NCBI GenBank assembly: GCA_028690445.1
Contig: JAQVBE010000002.1
Coordinates: 124,001-188,000, forward strand
DNA length: 64,000 nucleotides
From: Aliarcobacter sp.
GTDB lineage: Bacteria > Campylobacterota > Campylobacteria > Campylobacterales > Arcobacteraceae
Direction of reading: 5' to 3'
Made by a program: the position numbers and the translations under genes. Shown here piece by piece: positions 25,437-33,997 of this stretch; the first letter of the stretch is position 1; each line of letters starts with the position of its first letter. The notes under the pieces were generated by a model. That model saw nothing but the letters and a program-made list of their open reading frames with translations, ran no database searches and was not told where the DNA came from.

Positions 25437-26100
25437 GAATCGCTCCTGTTACACCATCTGTTGACATTCTTGCAAAGTTTCTTGGGAAACCATTTGTATC
25501 AATTGATGACATATGTTTTAAAAATGCTACAAGACCCATTGCTTCTTTTTCTGTAATACCAAGATTTGGCATCATTCTTTGATGTGTTGGGAATTGAGAC
25601 GGATTTTGTAAAAATTTAGACATAGCTTCTTCTTTCGTAGTAGAATTAGTCATACCTAAATATGCTCCATTTGGTCCCCATGCTGGATCTAACCAAGCTT
25701 TTGTTAAATCTGGAGCATAATATGCACCATTTCCAAGTAATGTATGACAATCCATACAGTTCTTTGCTTGTGAACCTAATTTTCCTAAATGAAGAAGTTC
25801 CGCAGCTTCTTGCTCAGACCAATCATCTCTTCCAAAGAATTTCTCTTTTTCACCAATAACTGGCACCTCATGACCTCTTCTTGTATCCATTTTATAATCA
25901 ATATTATAATTGATTACTGTTGGACCTGGTACTCTTTTTGTAATACCGTTTTTAAGATCAGCGTCCGTTCCCATACTAATTTGACCCATTGAATCAAATG
26001 TTAACCAAATTAATAGTATTGCAGCAAAACCAGTTACCCACGCAGCTGATCTTCTCCAAAAAGGAATACTCGTCCATACTGAAACAACTTTTTTTGACAC
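25426..26100 (-). CDS. norC: NorC, membrane cytochrome c subunit of NO reductase
   Basis: One membrane anchor (residues about 12-32) is followed by a periplasmic cytochrome c domain with CMDCH near residue 115 and a Met ligand candidate in RMMPNLGI. NorC passes electrons to NorB. The start codon is GTG with AGGAGGAAC upstream, 17 bases after the small membrane gene that heads the operon. Length of 224 residues is longer than the roughly 150 of Pseudomonas, owing to an insertion before the heme motif. Confidence 0.95.
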   Translation of the reverse strand: MSKKVVSVWTSIPFWRRSAAWVTGFAAILLIWLTFDSMGQISMGTDADLKNGITKRVPGPTVINYNIDYKMDTRRGHEVPVIGEKEKFFGRDDWSEQEAAELLHLGKLGSQAKNCMDCHTLLGNGAYYAPDLTKAWLDPAWGPNGAYLGMTNSTTKEEAMSKFLQNPSQFPTHQRMMPNLGITEKEAMGLVAFLKHMSSIDTNGFPRNFARMSTDGVTGAIHGK

Positions 26101-26117
26101 TTGTTCCTCCTAAAATT

Positions 26118-26444
26118 TTATTGTTCGTATCTTTGTGCAGACTTAATATTTAAGTAATAATAAAGATGCGGTAAAATTAAATAACACACCATAGTTACCA
26201 TTAATGCTTTAAGGGTAAAATCATTACTCTGAATCTTGTCTGCAAAATAGTACATACAATATGTTTGCAAAGCCCAAAAAATATATGCAAAAGGCATGTA
26301 TATTTTTTTTAATCTTTCCATTTTTACTAGCGTATAAATAGCTACGTAAAACAGTCCAAATAGTAAAACAAAAGATGAAGATAAAAATATAGGCAAGAAA
26401 TCGTCAAGAGCAATTTCTGGTCTAATAATCAAGATTGGTTCCAT
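26118..26444 (-). CDS. Three-span membrane protein heading the nor operon
   Basis: The 108-residue protein has three membrane segments (about residues 18-40, 50-68 and 77-99) and a short polar tail. It contains two Cys and no heme motif. It is the first gene after the class II Crp/Fnr-type promoter and is followed at 17 bases by norC, with AAAAGGAG before its ATG. No family is recognised. Its place suggests an accessory to NorCB, for example in assembly, but it could also be an independent NO-response protein. Confidence 0.65.
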   Translation of the reverse strand: MEPILIIRPEIALDDFLPIFLSSSFVLLFGLFYVAIYTLVKMERLKKIYMPFAYIFWALQTYCMYYFADKIQSNDFTLKALMVTMVCYLILPHLYYYLNIKSAQRYEQ

Positions 26445-26483
26445 TTTTTTCTCCTTTTTTTGAAATACCAGAACTATGGAAAA

Positions 26484-26525
26484 ATTTTAGTCTAAACCCA
26501 AGGAGAAAAAAATGATATATGTCAA
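26484..26525 (-). promoter_or_regulatory. Crp/Fnr-type promoter of the nor operon
   Basis: The box ATGATATATGTCAA (26512-26525; TTGAC-ATAT-ATCAT on the minus strand) lies 22 bases from -10 TAAAAT (26489-26484), placing the box centre near -41.5. Confidence 0.72.
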
Positions 26526-26544
26526 TATTAAAAAAGTAAAATTT

Positions 26545-27543
26545 TTATTTTATTTTACAAGAGTTTAATAATTTATCTAACTCATTTTTAAGTTCTTGTA
26601 ATTTTTTTGTTGAACTAATTAACTCTTCTTGAGTTTGAATAACTATATCTTCGCTTTTATTTAGTTGTGCGGATATTTCTGCTGAGTTTGTTAGTTCATT
26701 AATAATAACATCAAATTCATCTGTAATTTCTTCAAGTTTTATTGAAGCATTTTTCGATTGTTCAACTGCATTTGCTGAATAAATCATTGCAGAATTTATT
26801 TTATCAATAAAGCAATTAATCGTATCTGTAGCTTCAACAATCTCTTTTTCTGCTTCAATTTGAATTGGTTCAAGTGGTTTATTTGTAGGATTTTGAACGA
26901 TTTTCTTAGATAATTCAAAGAATCTTTTTACATTTTCTTCCATTGTTTTTAATTGATTAAAACTATACAATATTAAGAATAAGATTATTAATCCAAAAAT
27001 ATATTGAATGGTTTTTAAATAATCGCTTTTTTCTTCCATATGTGCGGTATACATTGAAACTAAAATATCAACTTCTTTTAGTAATATTGTATTAATTGTA
27101 TTAATAGAATTAATCGAATTTTTAAACTTTTGTTCCGTTGTATAATCTTTTGAATCAAGTATTTTTTTAAACTCATTTATAGATAAATAAAAATTATTCC
27201 ACAAAATTTCAACTTTTGAAATTTGTTTTTCAATCCTATCTGTTGGAGCTTTATAAATACCTAATTGATCATTTCCATATTTCAAAGAATTTAGATTATG
27301 TATAAATTCTATTGTTGCATTATCTAATTCGTCATATGATAGATTATTATTATGATATATATAAAAAATATTTTTAGATATTTTTTGTGTAAGCATTCTT
27401 TGCTTACCAGCTATATTTATAACTTGAGCATCTTTTTTGTTTTTTTCATTTAAGTAAATTGTTGTGATGATTATACTTGTCATTAATATTATGAAAAATA
27501 TTCCGATTAATTTTATTTTTGTGCTTATTGTATTTGGTTTCAT
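26545..27543 (-). CDS. NarX/PilJ-type nitrate-sensor-like membrane protein without kinase domain
   Basis: Two membrane segments (residues about 10-30 and 179-195) frame a periplasmic four-helix domain of about 150 residues. Its first helix carries INIAGKQRMLTQKIS (43-57), the P-box signature of NarX/NarQ nitrate sensors and PilJ-type domains. The cytoplasmic part (about 135 residues) is coiled coil only; no histidine kinase, no methyl-accepting hairpin tip and no nucleotide site are visible. Its start overlaps the stop of the Crp/Fnr gene at 27540-27543, so the two are made together. A partnership in nitrate or nitrite sensing is inferred. Confidence 0.78.
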   Translation of the reverse strand: MKPNTISTKIKLIGIFFIILMTSIIITTIYLNEKNKKDAQVINIAGKQRMLTQKISKNIFYIYHNNNLSYDELDNATIEFIHNLNSLKYGNDQLGIYKAPTDRIEKQISKVEILWNNFYLSINEFKKILDSKDYTTEQKFKNSINSINTINTILLKEVDILVSMYTAHMEEKSDYLKTIQYIFGLIILFLILYSFNQLKTMEENVKRFFELSKKIVQNPTNKPLEPIQIEAEKEIVEATDTINCFIDKINSAMIYSANAVEQSKNASIKLEEITDEFDVIINELTNSAEISAQLNKSEDIVIQTQEELISSTKKLQELKNELDKLLNSCKIK

Positions 27544-28205
27544 ATCCCAATTCCTCTAAAAATAGATACTAAGGCTTCATTATTTGTAATTTTTACAGTT
27601 CCAAAATCAACTTGAATAATTTCATTTCTTGATAATCTTTTTAAAACTCTTGATAAAGTTTCTGGTTGAATATGTAGCATAAATGATACTTCTTGTCTTT
27701 TTAGTCTATTGAACATTTCTAAATCTTGACTTAACATAAAAGCAACTTTTGCAGTTGCATCAAAAACCAATTCTCTATTTACAATACATTGTAATTGGTG
27801 AGTTTTATTTAGTAAAACTTCTAATAATTCCATTGTTAAAATATTTTTTGATAAAAAATATTCTTGAAATTTTTCAAAGTTAATAGATAATACAATTGAA
27901 TCTTCAATAAATTCTGCATTAGAAAAACAATAAATTTCTTTATTATTAGTGGATGTAAGTTCACTAATCATTGAATTTTTATAAATATGATATAAAAATA
28001 TTTCATTATTAAACTTATCAACCTTATAAATTTTGATAAGTCCTTCAACTAAAAAAAGCAAATTTTTATTGATATCACTTTCATAGTATAAAATTGATTT
28101 ATTAGGCTGTTTTGATACAGTTGAAATGGAAGCAATAATGTTAATTTGTTCATCACTTAAGTTATTAAAAAAACTTATTTTTCTAATAATTTTTTGTACA
28201 GTCAC
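27540..28205 (-). CDS. Crp/Fnr-family transcriptional regulator (copy 2)
   Basis: The 221-residue protein has a cyclic-nucleotide-type sensor barrel (about 15-125) and a C-terminal winged helix with the recognition segment HIQPETLSRVLKRLSRNEII. Its two Cys are not arranged as in Fnr, so a 4Fe-4S oxygen switch is unlikely; a heme- or NO-responsive DNR-like role fits the setting. The start codon is GTG at 28203-28205 with AAGGTT upstream. It is co-translated with the NarX-like protein and divergent from the second TrpD2-like gene. Confidence 0.85.
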   Translation of the reverse strand: MTVQKIIRKISFFNNLSDEQINIIASISTVSKQPNKSILYYESDINKNLLFLVEGLIKIYKVDKFNNEIFLYHIYKNSMISELTSTNNKEIYCFSNAEFIEDSIVLSINFEKFQEYFLSKNILTMELLEVLLNKTHQLQCIVNRELVFDATAKVAFMLSQDLEMFNRLKRQEVSFMLHIQPETLSRVLKRLSRNEIIQVDFGTVKITNNEALVSIFRGIGI

Positions 28206-28289
28206 CTTGAACCTTCATATTGTTTTATTTAAGCTATTGTATATTATGCTTGTAAAAATACTAATTAAAGATATAAAATAAGGTTTAAA

Positions 28290-29207
28290 ATGAGTTTTAA
28301 AAAATATATAAAAGCAGTTGGAACAGGTCCTAAGGGAAATAGAGATTTAGAAGAATCTGAAGTAATAGATGCAATTGAGTTAATCTTAGAAAATAAAGTT
28401 ACACAAGCTCAAATTGGTGCATTTTTAATTGCATGGAGAACAAAACTTGAAACAGATAGTGAATTAATAGCAGCAGTAAAAGCTTTAAAAAAATATATTA
28501 AATTTACAAAAATTGAAAATTCGCTAGAACTTGGATACTCTTTTGATGGAAGAGAAAATAATCCATTTTTATTTCCACTTTATGAAAATATCTTAAAAGA
28601 ATTTCATGAAAAAAATAAAGATATTACACCTTTAAATCTTGTAATCTCAGGAGATTTTCCTCAACCTGCAAAAAAAGGTTTAACAACAAAAGATATCTTT
28701 AATTCAATTGACAAAGGTCAATATGTACACTATTTTGATAGGATAGAATACTTAAGAGAGTTAAGTGATTTAACAAAATTAAGAGAAGAATTAGGTTTAA
28801 GAACAGTTTTTAATACAATTGAAAAACTTTTAAATCCAGCTTCTAGTGATTTTGGGGTTACAGCTGCTTTTCATAAACCTTATGTAAAAAAATATATTGC
28901 AATGTTTAAAGAATATTATAAAGATGTTTTAGTTTTAAAAGGTGCTGAAGGAAGCCCTGAAGTTTTTAGTAATGGTAAGTATTGGAAAGAAGTGGATGGA
29001 CAAATTATAGAAATCCCATTTTCATTGAGTGATTTTGGTATTAGTTATGATAAAAATTATGAGAATATCTCTTTAGAAGAAGCTTTAGAAATAGTTAAAA
29101 ATCCAAATAATGAGATTTTAAAACTAGCAAAATTTAATATTGCATTATATTTAGTATTTGCTCAAAGAGTAGATACTCTTGAAGATGCATGGAAAAGGTT
29201 AAATTAA
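28290..29207 (+). CDS. TrpD2/YbiB-type glycosyltransferase-family protein (copy 2)
   Basis: This 305-residue paralog of the gene at 9221 shares the start block YIKAVGTGPKGNRDL, the helix FLIAWRTKLET and the block LRTVFNTIEKLLNPAS. The PRPP loop of TrpD is again replaced (GYSFDGRENNPFLF), so anthranilate phosphoribosyl transfer is unlikely. It lies between a Crp/Fnr regulator gene (divergent, 84 bases) and moaA (58 bases downstream), that is, next to molybdenum cofactor synthesis. No Crp/Fnr-type box of the geometry found elsewhere was seen before it. Confidence 0.8.
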   Translation: MSFKKYIKAVGTGPKGNRDLEESEVIDAIELILENKVTQAQIGAFLIAWRTKLETDSELIAAVKALKKYIKFTKIENSLELGYSFDGRENNPFLFPLYENILKEFHEKNKDITPLNLVISGDFPQPAKKGLTTKDIFNSIDKGQYVHYFDRIEYLRELSDLTKLREELGLRTVFNTIEKLLNPASSDFGVTAAFHKPYVKKYIAMFKEYYKDVLVLKGAEGSPEVFSNGKYWKEVDGQIIEIPFSLSDFGISYDKNYENISLEEALEIVKNPNNEILKLAKFNIALYLVFAQRVDTLEDAWKRLN

Positions 29208-29265
29208 TTTTACCTTTTAAGCTAGTTTATACTATTCTAAAAGCTATTAAAAATAGGAATAAAAT

Positions 29266-30240
29266 ATGCTAATAGATGGATTTGGAAGAAAACATGATTA
29301 TTTAAGGGTTTCAGTAACAGAAAGATGTAATTTTAGATGTCAATACTGTATGCCAGAAAAACCTTTTTCTTGGGTTCCAAAAGAAAACTTACTTTCGTAT
29401 GAAGATTTATTTAAATTTATAAAAGCTTCAATTGATGAAGGTATAAAAAAAGTAAGAATAACAGGTGGTGAACCTCTTTTAAGAGAAGGGTTAGACCAAT
29501 TTGTAAAAATGATATTTGATTATAAAAATGATATAGATTTAGCATTAACAACAAATGGTTTTTTATTGCCAAATGTTGCTCAAAAATTAAAAGATGCAGG
29601 ACTTAAGAGAATAAATATTTCTCTTGATTCATTAAATGCTGCAACTGCTGCAAAAATTGCTCAAAAAGATGTTTTGGACACAGTTCTTAAAGGAATTCAG
29701 GCAGCAGATGATGCAGGACTTAAAATAAAAATAAATTGTGTTCCAATAAAAGGAATAAATGATATTGATTTAATAGAAGTTTTAGATTTTTGTAAGAGTA
29801 AAGGATATGTTGTTAGATTTATCGAATTTATGGAAAATAATCATGCAAAAGATGGTGCAAAAGGATTAAATTCTGATGAAATAAAAGCAATAATTGCAAC
29901 AAAATATCCAGATTTTAAAATAGTTCCAAGAGATAATAGTTCTCCAGCCCAATATTATGATATTGAGGGTGGCTTTCAATTCGGAATAATAGAACCTCAT
30001 AAAGATGATTTTTGTGCAGCCTGTAATAGAATTAGATTAACAGCTGAAGGTTTTTTAATACCTTGTTTATATTTTGAAGATGCAATGAGCATAAAAGATG
30101 CAGTTAGAAATAATAATATTGATGAAGCCGTTGCAATTCTAAAAAAAGTATTAGCTGGTAAACCAGAAAAAAATAAATGGTCAAATCAAGAAGATGATAA
30201 TAAAATTTCAACAAGAGCTTTTTATCAAACAGGTGGATGA
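29266..30240 (+). CDS. moaA: MoaA, GTP 3',8-cyclase of molybdenum cofactor synthesis
   Basis: MoaA carries out the first step of molybdopterin synthesis, which NapA needs. The radical SAM motif CNFRCQYC is near residue 21, the GGEPLLR block near 67, the second cluster motif [18 protein letters not shown] near residue 250, and the protein ends with the required Gly-Gly pair (QTGG). Length of 324 residues is normal. It follows the TrpD2-like gene by 58 bases and precedes rpsO. Confidence 0.97.
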   Translation: MLIDGFGRKHDYLRVSVTERCNFRCQYCMPEKPFSWVPKENLLSYEDLFKFIKASIDEGIKKVRITGGEPLLREGLDQFVKMIFDYKNDIDLALTTNGFLLPNVAQKLKDAGLKRINISLDSLNAATAAKIAQKDVLDTVLKGIQAADDAGLKIKINCVPIKGINDIDLIEVLDFCKSKGYVVRFIEFMENNHAKDGAKGLNSDEIKAIIATKYPDFKIVPRDNSSPAQYYDIEGGFQFGIIEPHKDDFCAACNRIRLTAEGFLIPCLYFEDAMSIKDAVRNNNIDEAVAILKKVLAGKPEKNKWSNQEDDNKISTRAFYQTGG

Positions 30241-30339
30241 AAACAATTCTTTAAAGTAAAAGTAAAGTAAAGTTTAACTATAATTCACGCTCATTTATTG
30301 TAAATGAAAAAAATAACATATACCTATTAGGAGGTCAAC

Positions 30340-30612
30340 ATGGCTTTAGATCAGGAAGTAAAAGCAGCTATAGTAGCAAAATACGGGAAAAAAGATGGTG
30401 ATACTGGTTCATCAGAAGTTCAAATTGCTTTATTAACAGAGCAAATTAAAATATTAACAGAACACTTAAAAGTTTTCAAAAAAGATCATTCTTCAAGATT
30501 AGGTCTATTAAAAATGGTTGGTAAAAGAAAAAGATTATTAAAATACTTAAGAAGTAAAAATTATGCTTCATTTATTGAATTAGTAGCTTCTTTAGGAATT
30601 AGAGCTAAATAA
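30340..30612 (+). CDS. rpsO: Ribosomal protein uS15
   Basis: The 90-residue protein matches S15 throughout, including [16 protein letters not shown], the [23 protein letters not shown] block and the final strand-less helix. It binds 16S rRNA and helps assemble the small subunit. The ATG has AGGAGG 7 bases upstream. A strong terminator follows. Confidence 0.98.
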   Translation: MALDQEVKAAIVAKYGKKDGDTGSSEVQIALLTEQIKILTEHLKVFKKDHSSRLGLLKMVGKRKRLLKYLRSKNYASFIELVASLGIRAK

Positions 30613-30630
30613 TTTTAGTTTTTTTCCGAA

Positions 30631-30667
30631 AAAAAGGGTTGTAGCAATGCTACAACCCTTTTTTTTT
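30631..30667 (+). terminator. Strong terminator after rpsO
   Basis: A perfect 15-base stem (30631-30645 with 30649-30663) around a 3-base loop ends in a run of T up to 30667. Confidence 0.93.
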
Positions 30668-30754
30668 GCCTAAATATTTCAATTGATTGATTTTAATAAC
30701 GAATCTTAATAATAGTTCTTGTAGAATAAACAAAAAATATTGGAAATATATAAC

Positions 30755-31153
30755 ATGTTATTAACAAAAAAGAGTGAATACGCACTATTATCTTTAATTG
30801 CTATTGCAAAGAGTGATGAACCAAAGAATGTAGATGAGTTATCAAGAGAATTAAATATATCAAAATCATTTTTAGCAAAGATTATGCAAAATCTTGCAAA
30901 ACAAAATTTAGTAATATCTCATAGAGGTGTAAATGGTGGTTTTGCTTTAAATAAATCTTGGGAATTAATTACGATTTTAGAGATTGTTGTTGCTGCTGAA
31001 GAAAAAATACCATCTGTATTTGAATGTTCTCCTTCTGCTGATAATTGTCCAAATCAAGTGGCAATGCTTTGCACCATTTGGCCTTTATTAAATAATTTAC
31101 AAATAAGAATCAATGATTTTTTAGAAAAGTTAACATTAAAAGATATTGCTTAA
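30755..31153 (+). CDS. Rrf2-family regulator with three Cys (probable Fe-S type)
   Basis: The 132-residue protein begins MLLTKKSEYALLSL and has the Rrf2 winged helix (residues 24-66, with NISKSFLAKIMQNLAK and GVNGGFAL). Cysteines C91, C98 and C106 are in the region used for Fe-S cluster binding in IscR, NsrR and RsrR. The spacing (6 and 7 residues between them) is close to NsrR/IscR. The start at 30755 is preferred to an upstream TTG at 30740 because it gives the canonical N-terminus. Role as an NO or Fe-S status sensor is possible. It overlaps the DHH gene by one base. Confidence 0.82.
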   Translation: MLLTKKSEYALLSLIAIAKSDEPKNVDELSRELNISKSFLAKIMQNLAKQNLVISHRGVNGGFALNKSWELITILEIVVAAEEKIPSVFECSPSADNCPNQVAMLCTIWPLLNNLQIRINDFLEKLTLKDIA

Positions 31154-32199
31154 TGAAGTTATTTCATATTTCTCATACAGATTTAGATGGATATGGATGC
31201 CAATTAATTACAAAAGAGTATTTTAAAGAAGGTTTTTTCTACAATGCAAATTATGGTTTAGAAGTAAAATTAAGTATAAAAAAAGTTTTAGAGCAAGTTC
31301 TAGAATATAAAGAAGATGATATTCTTATATTAATAAGTGATTTGAACTTAACTTTTCAAGAAGCAAAAGATCTAGATAATGATGTAGATAAACTTCTAAA
31401 AAATGGCTACAAGATAAAACTTCAACTCTTAGACCATCATATAAGTGGTAAAAAAAGTGCTGAAACCTTTTCCTGGTATTATTTAGATGACAAAAGATGT
31501 GCTACAAAAATAGTTTATGATTATATGTTTGAAGAATATGAAGGTTTTGATTACAATACAAGTGATTGGTTAAAACCCTTGGTAGATGCAATTAATGCTG
31601 TTGATATTTGGCTTGAAAATGAAGTGAAAAACTTTGAGTTTGGGAAAGTCTTAATGTCTATGATTACAAAGGTACGAGAAATAAATAATATTTTATTTGC
31701 AGATTTAAATAGAGATTTTAGATGTCATTTACTAAAACAAGCAGCTAAATATTTAGATGAGGTAGATGGGCATATAAAATTAGATAATGATGTCCACTTT
31801 ATGAAAAAAGATTTCCTAAAATTAAGCAATAAAGATAATACTTTAGATAATTTATCTGCAACTTATCTTGTAAAAACTTTAGTTGATGTAAAAGATGATT
31901 TAACAGTTACTTACAAAGGACATAAAGGATTATTAACTTATTGTTTAGGTTCGATTTCAATTCCGGCAAATGCTTTTTTACGAGCAAATCCTGAATATGA
32001 TTTTTTTATTGATATAAATAAAAAAGGTAATGCTTCTTTTCGTGCTGATGGAAAAGTTGATGTTGCGTTAATGGCTGCAAAACTAGCAAATGGCGGTGGA
32101 CATGTAAATGCAAGTGGTGGGAAATTTGATGATTTTAAAGAAGTTATTGATTTTTATGAAGTTAAAACTTACATACAAAAGAAGCTAGATAAAATCTAG
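31153..32199 (+). CDS. DHH-family phosphoesterase (NrnA/NrnB-like)
   Basis: The N-terminal DHH domain shows metal-binding motifs SHTDLDGYG (residues 7-15), ISDLN (about 62) and LLDHHISG (about 95). The C-terminal DHHA1 domain has the substrate-binding GGGHVNASGGKF near residue 316. These enzymes degrade very short RNAs or cyclic dinucleotide products. Length of 348 residues fits. The start overlaps the Rrf2 stop (TAATG), so they are translationally coupled. Which substrate it prefers cannot be told from sequence. Confidence 0.85.
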   Translation: MKLFHISHTDLDGYGCQLITKEYFKEGFFYNANYGLEVKLSIKKVLEQVLEYKEDDILILISDLNLTFQEAKDLDNDVDKLLKNGYKIKLQLLDHHISGKKSAETFSWYYLDDKRCATKIVYDYMFEEYEGFDYNTSDWLKPLVDAINAVDIWLENEVKNFEFGKVLMSMITKVREINNILFADLNRDFRCHLLKQAAKYLDEVDGHIKLDNDVHFMKKDFLKLSNKDNTLDNLSATYLVKTLVDVKDDLTVTYKGHKGLLTYCLGSISIPANAFLRANPEYDFFIDINKKGNASFRADGKVDVALMAAKLANGGGHVNASGGKFDDFKEVIDFYEVKTYIQKKLDKI

Positions 32200-32269
32200 T
32201 TTATTCTTTTTTTAGCATACTTTTAAATAATTTATTTATAATAGAGTAATTTATTATAAAGGATATAAA

Positions 32270-32698
32270 ATGGAGTGTGAATTCCCAACTGTAAACTCAA
32301 AAAGTGAAGAAATAATAGAAATTTTTAAAAATACAAAAACAATAGCAATAGCTGGTTTATCGCCAGATACTTCAAAAGCTTCAAATATTGTAGCAGCTTA
32401 TTTACAAAGTGTAGGATTTAAAATAGTTCCTGTTTATCCAAAAGAAGATATAATTTTAGGAGAAAAAGTTTATAGAACTATTTCAGAAATCCCTTTTAAA
32501 ATTGATATGGTTGATATTTTTAGAAAACCAGATGCAATAGCTGAGATTGTTGATGAAGCTATAAAAAGAGGTGATGTTGATACTGTATGGTTTCAATTAG
32601 GTCTTGTAAATAACGAAGCAGCAGCAAAGGCAAAAGAAGCCAGATTGAAAGTAGTACAAAATAAATGTACAAAAATAGAACATAGAAATTTATTTTAA
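32270..32698 (+). CDS. CoA-binding (YccU-type) Rossmann protein
   Basis: The 142-residue protein is a single CoA_binding Rossmann domain. Typical blocks are KTIAIAGLSPDTSKAS near residue 25, GFKIVPVYPKE near 50, VDMVDIFRKP near 80 and VWFQLGLVNNEAAAKA near 107. Such stand-alone proteins are common but poorly characterised; they may bind CoA or acyl-CoA. Its end overlaps the convergent kinase gene by 4 bases. Confidence 0.85.
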   Translation: MECEFPTVNSKSEEIIEIFKNTKTIAIAGLSPDTSKASNIVAAYLQSVGFKIVPVYPKEDIILGEKVYRTISEIPFKIDMVDIFRKPDAIAEIVDEAIKRGDVDTVWFQLGLVNNEAAAKAKEARLKVVQNKCTKIEHRNLF

Positions 32699-33981
32699 AT
32701 AGTTTCTTTTGATGTGTTGTTTCTTAAAACAAGTTTAGCAACACATCCACTTTTCCCATCATCTCTATTAACAAGAGTTATTTTTGCTCTTAATGCATCA
32801 GCTGCATTTTTAGCTAAAAATAAACCTAATCCAACTCCACTTTGATTGCCTATTCTTTTAAATGGAGCAAATAAATCTACATTTTCTGGTATTCCTATAC
32901 CTTCATCTGTTACAGTGATAATTATTTTTTCTTTTGTTTTTTTTAATCTAATTGCGATTGATTTTTCATTTGGTGTAAATTTAATAGCATTTTGAACAAA
33001 GTTTTGTAATATTTGATTAAATAAAGTTAGTTGAAGAGAAGTGTTTAAATGATTTACATTTGAAAAGAAAGTAATAATAATATTTTTTTGAGCACTTAAC
33101 ATTCTATAATCATTTGTCTTTTTCTTTATATATTCAACTAAATCAAGATTTACAGTTTGTTCAAATTGTGCTCCTTCTGTTCTTCCTATATCCAAAATTG
33201 AAGAAATCATTTTATTCATTTCATCAATTTGTTTTATGGTTAAATTTAGAACTTCCTCATATTGTTCAACTTCTCTTTTCTTTTTTAAAGTTACTTCAGT
33301 TTTTAATTTCATAACAGCAAGTGGAGTTTTAAGTTCATGTGCTGCCCCAATAAAGAGCTCTTTTTTGAACTTTACATAAGTTTCAATTCTATTTGTTAAT
33401 GTATTTATAGAGTTTGCAAGGGAATGAAATTCTATAGGTAAATCTTTTTTATCAATTTGTGTTAAGGAATTTTCATCCATATTTGATAATTTTTTATTGA
33501 TTTGAAGAATAGGTTTTAAAAGAGATTTTGAAACAAACAAAGAATAAACCAGCATTAAAATAAAACCAGGAATTGCTAAAACAAAGAGATTTTTAAATAT
33601 TACAGAGTATAAAAGTTCTCGTTCAAAACTTATATTTTTATCAATTTCTAAAAAAAGTTTATTTTCTAAATCAAAAGGATAAAGAAGTTTTATAAAATAA
33701 TCATCATGTTTCTGATAGTTTAAAAATTTATAGTTTTTTAACTGTATATTTTCAACTAGGTTAATAGTTATATTATCATTTTCAACAGGAATAAAACTAT
33801 TTGTTGAAAGAGAAGATTTGTAAAGTTGTTCAGCATGGATTAACATATTTTTTTGAATATCGTCATAAACTGTACTTCTAGCATATTCATAAAATATAAA
33901 TGAGAGAGTAATAATGAAAAGAGAGGTAGCTATAATCAGTTTAGTATAAAACTGTTTATAAATACTTTTACTTTCCACCAT
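32695..33981 (-). CDS. Sensor histidine kinase paired with the CosR-like regulator
   Basis: Two membrane segments (residues about 13-31 and 133-155) bound a periplasmic sensor domain of about 100 residues. A HAMP-like linker, a HisKA box with the phosphoacceptor H in GAAHELKTPLAVM (about residue 216), and an HATPase domain with NAIKFTPNEKSI, DEGIGIPE and GVGLGLFL follow. The gene lies 16 bases downstream of the response regulator gene and is probably co-transcribed with it. The related regulators in Campylobacter and Helicobacter are orphans, so the pairing is notable. The signal is unknown. Confidence 0.88.
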   Translation of the reverse strand: MVESKSIYKQFYTKLIIATSLFIITLSFIFYEYARSTVYDDIQKNMLIHAEQLYKSSLSTNSFIPVENDNITINLVENIQLKNYKFLNYQKHDDYFIKLLYPFDLENKLFLEIDKNISFERELLYSVIFKNLFVLAIPGFILMLVYSLFVSKSLLKPILQINKKLSNMDENSLTQIDKKDLPIEFHSLANSINTLTNRIETYVKFKKELFIGAAHELKTPLAVMKLKTEVTLKKKREVEQYEEVLNLTIKQIDEMNKMISSILDIGRTEGAQFEQTVNLDLVEYIKKKTNDYRMLSAQKNIIITFFSNVNHLNTSLQLTLFNQILQNFVQNAIKFTPNEKSIAIRLKKTKEKIIITVTDEGIGIPENVDLFAPFKRIGNQSGVGLGLFLAKNAADALRAKITLVNRDDGKSGCVAKLVLRNNTSKETI

Positions 33982-33997
33982 TTATTTTAAAGCCTAA

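Noticed and set aside
26545..27543. Calling this protein a NarX histidine kinase or chemotaxis receptor
   Set aside because: The sequence ends after a coiled coil, with no HisKA/HATPase blocks and no receptor signalling tip.
28219..28261. Crp/Fnr-type box before the second TrpD2-like gene
   Set aside because: TTGTTTTATTTAAG is a weak match and no -10 hexamer has the right spacing.
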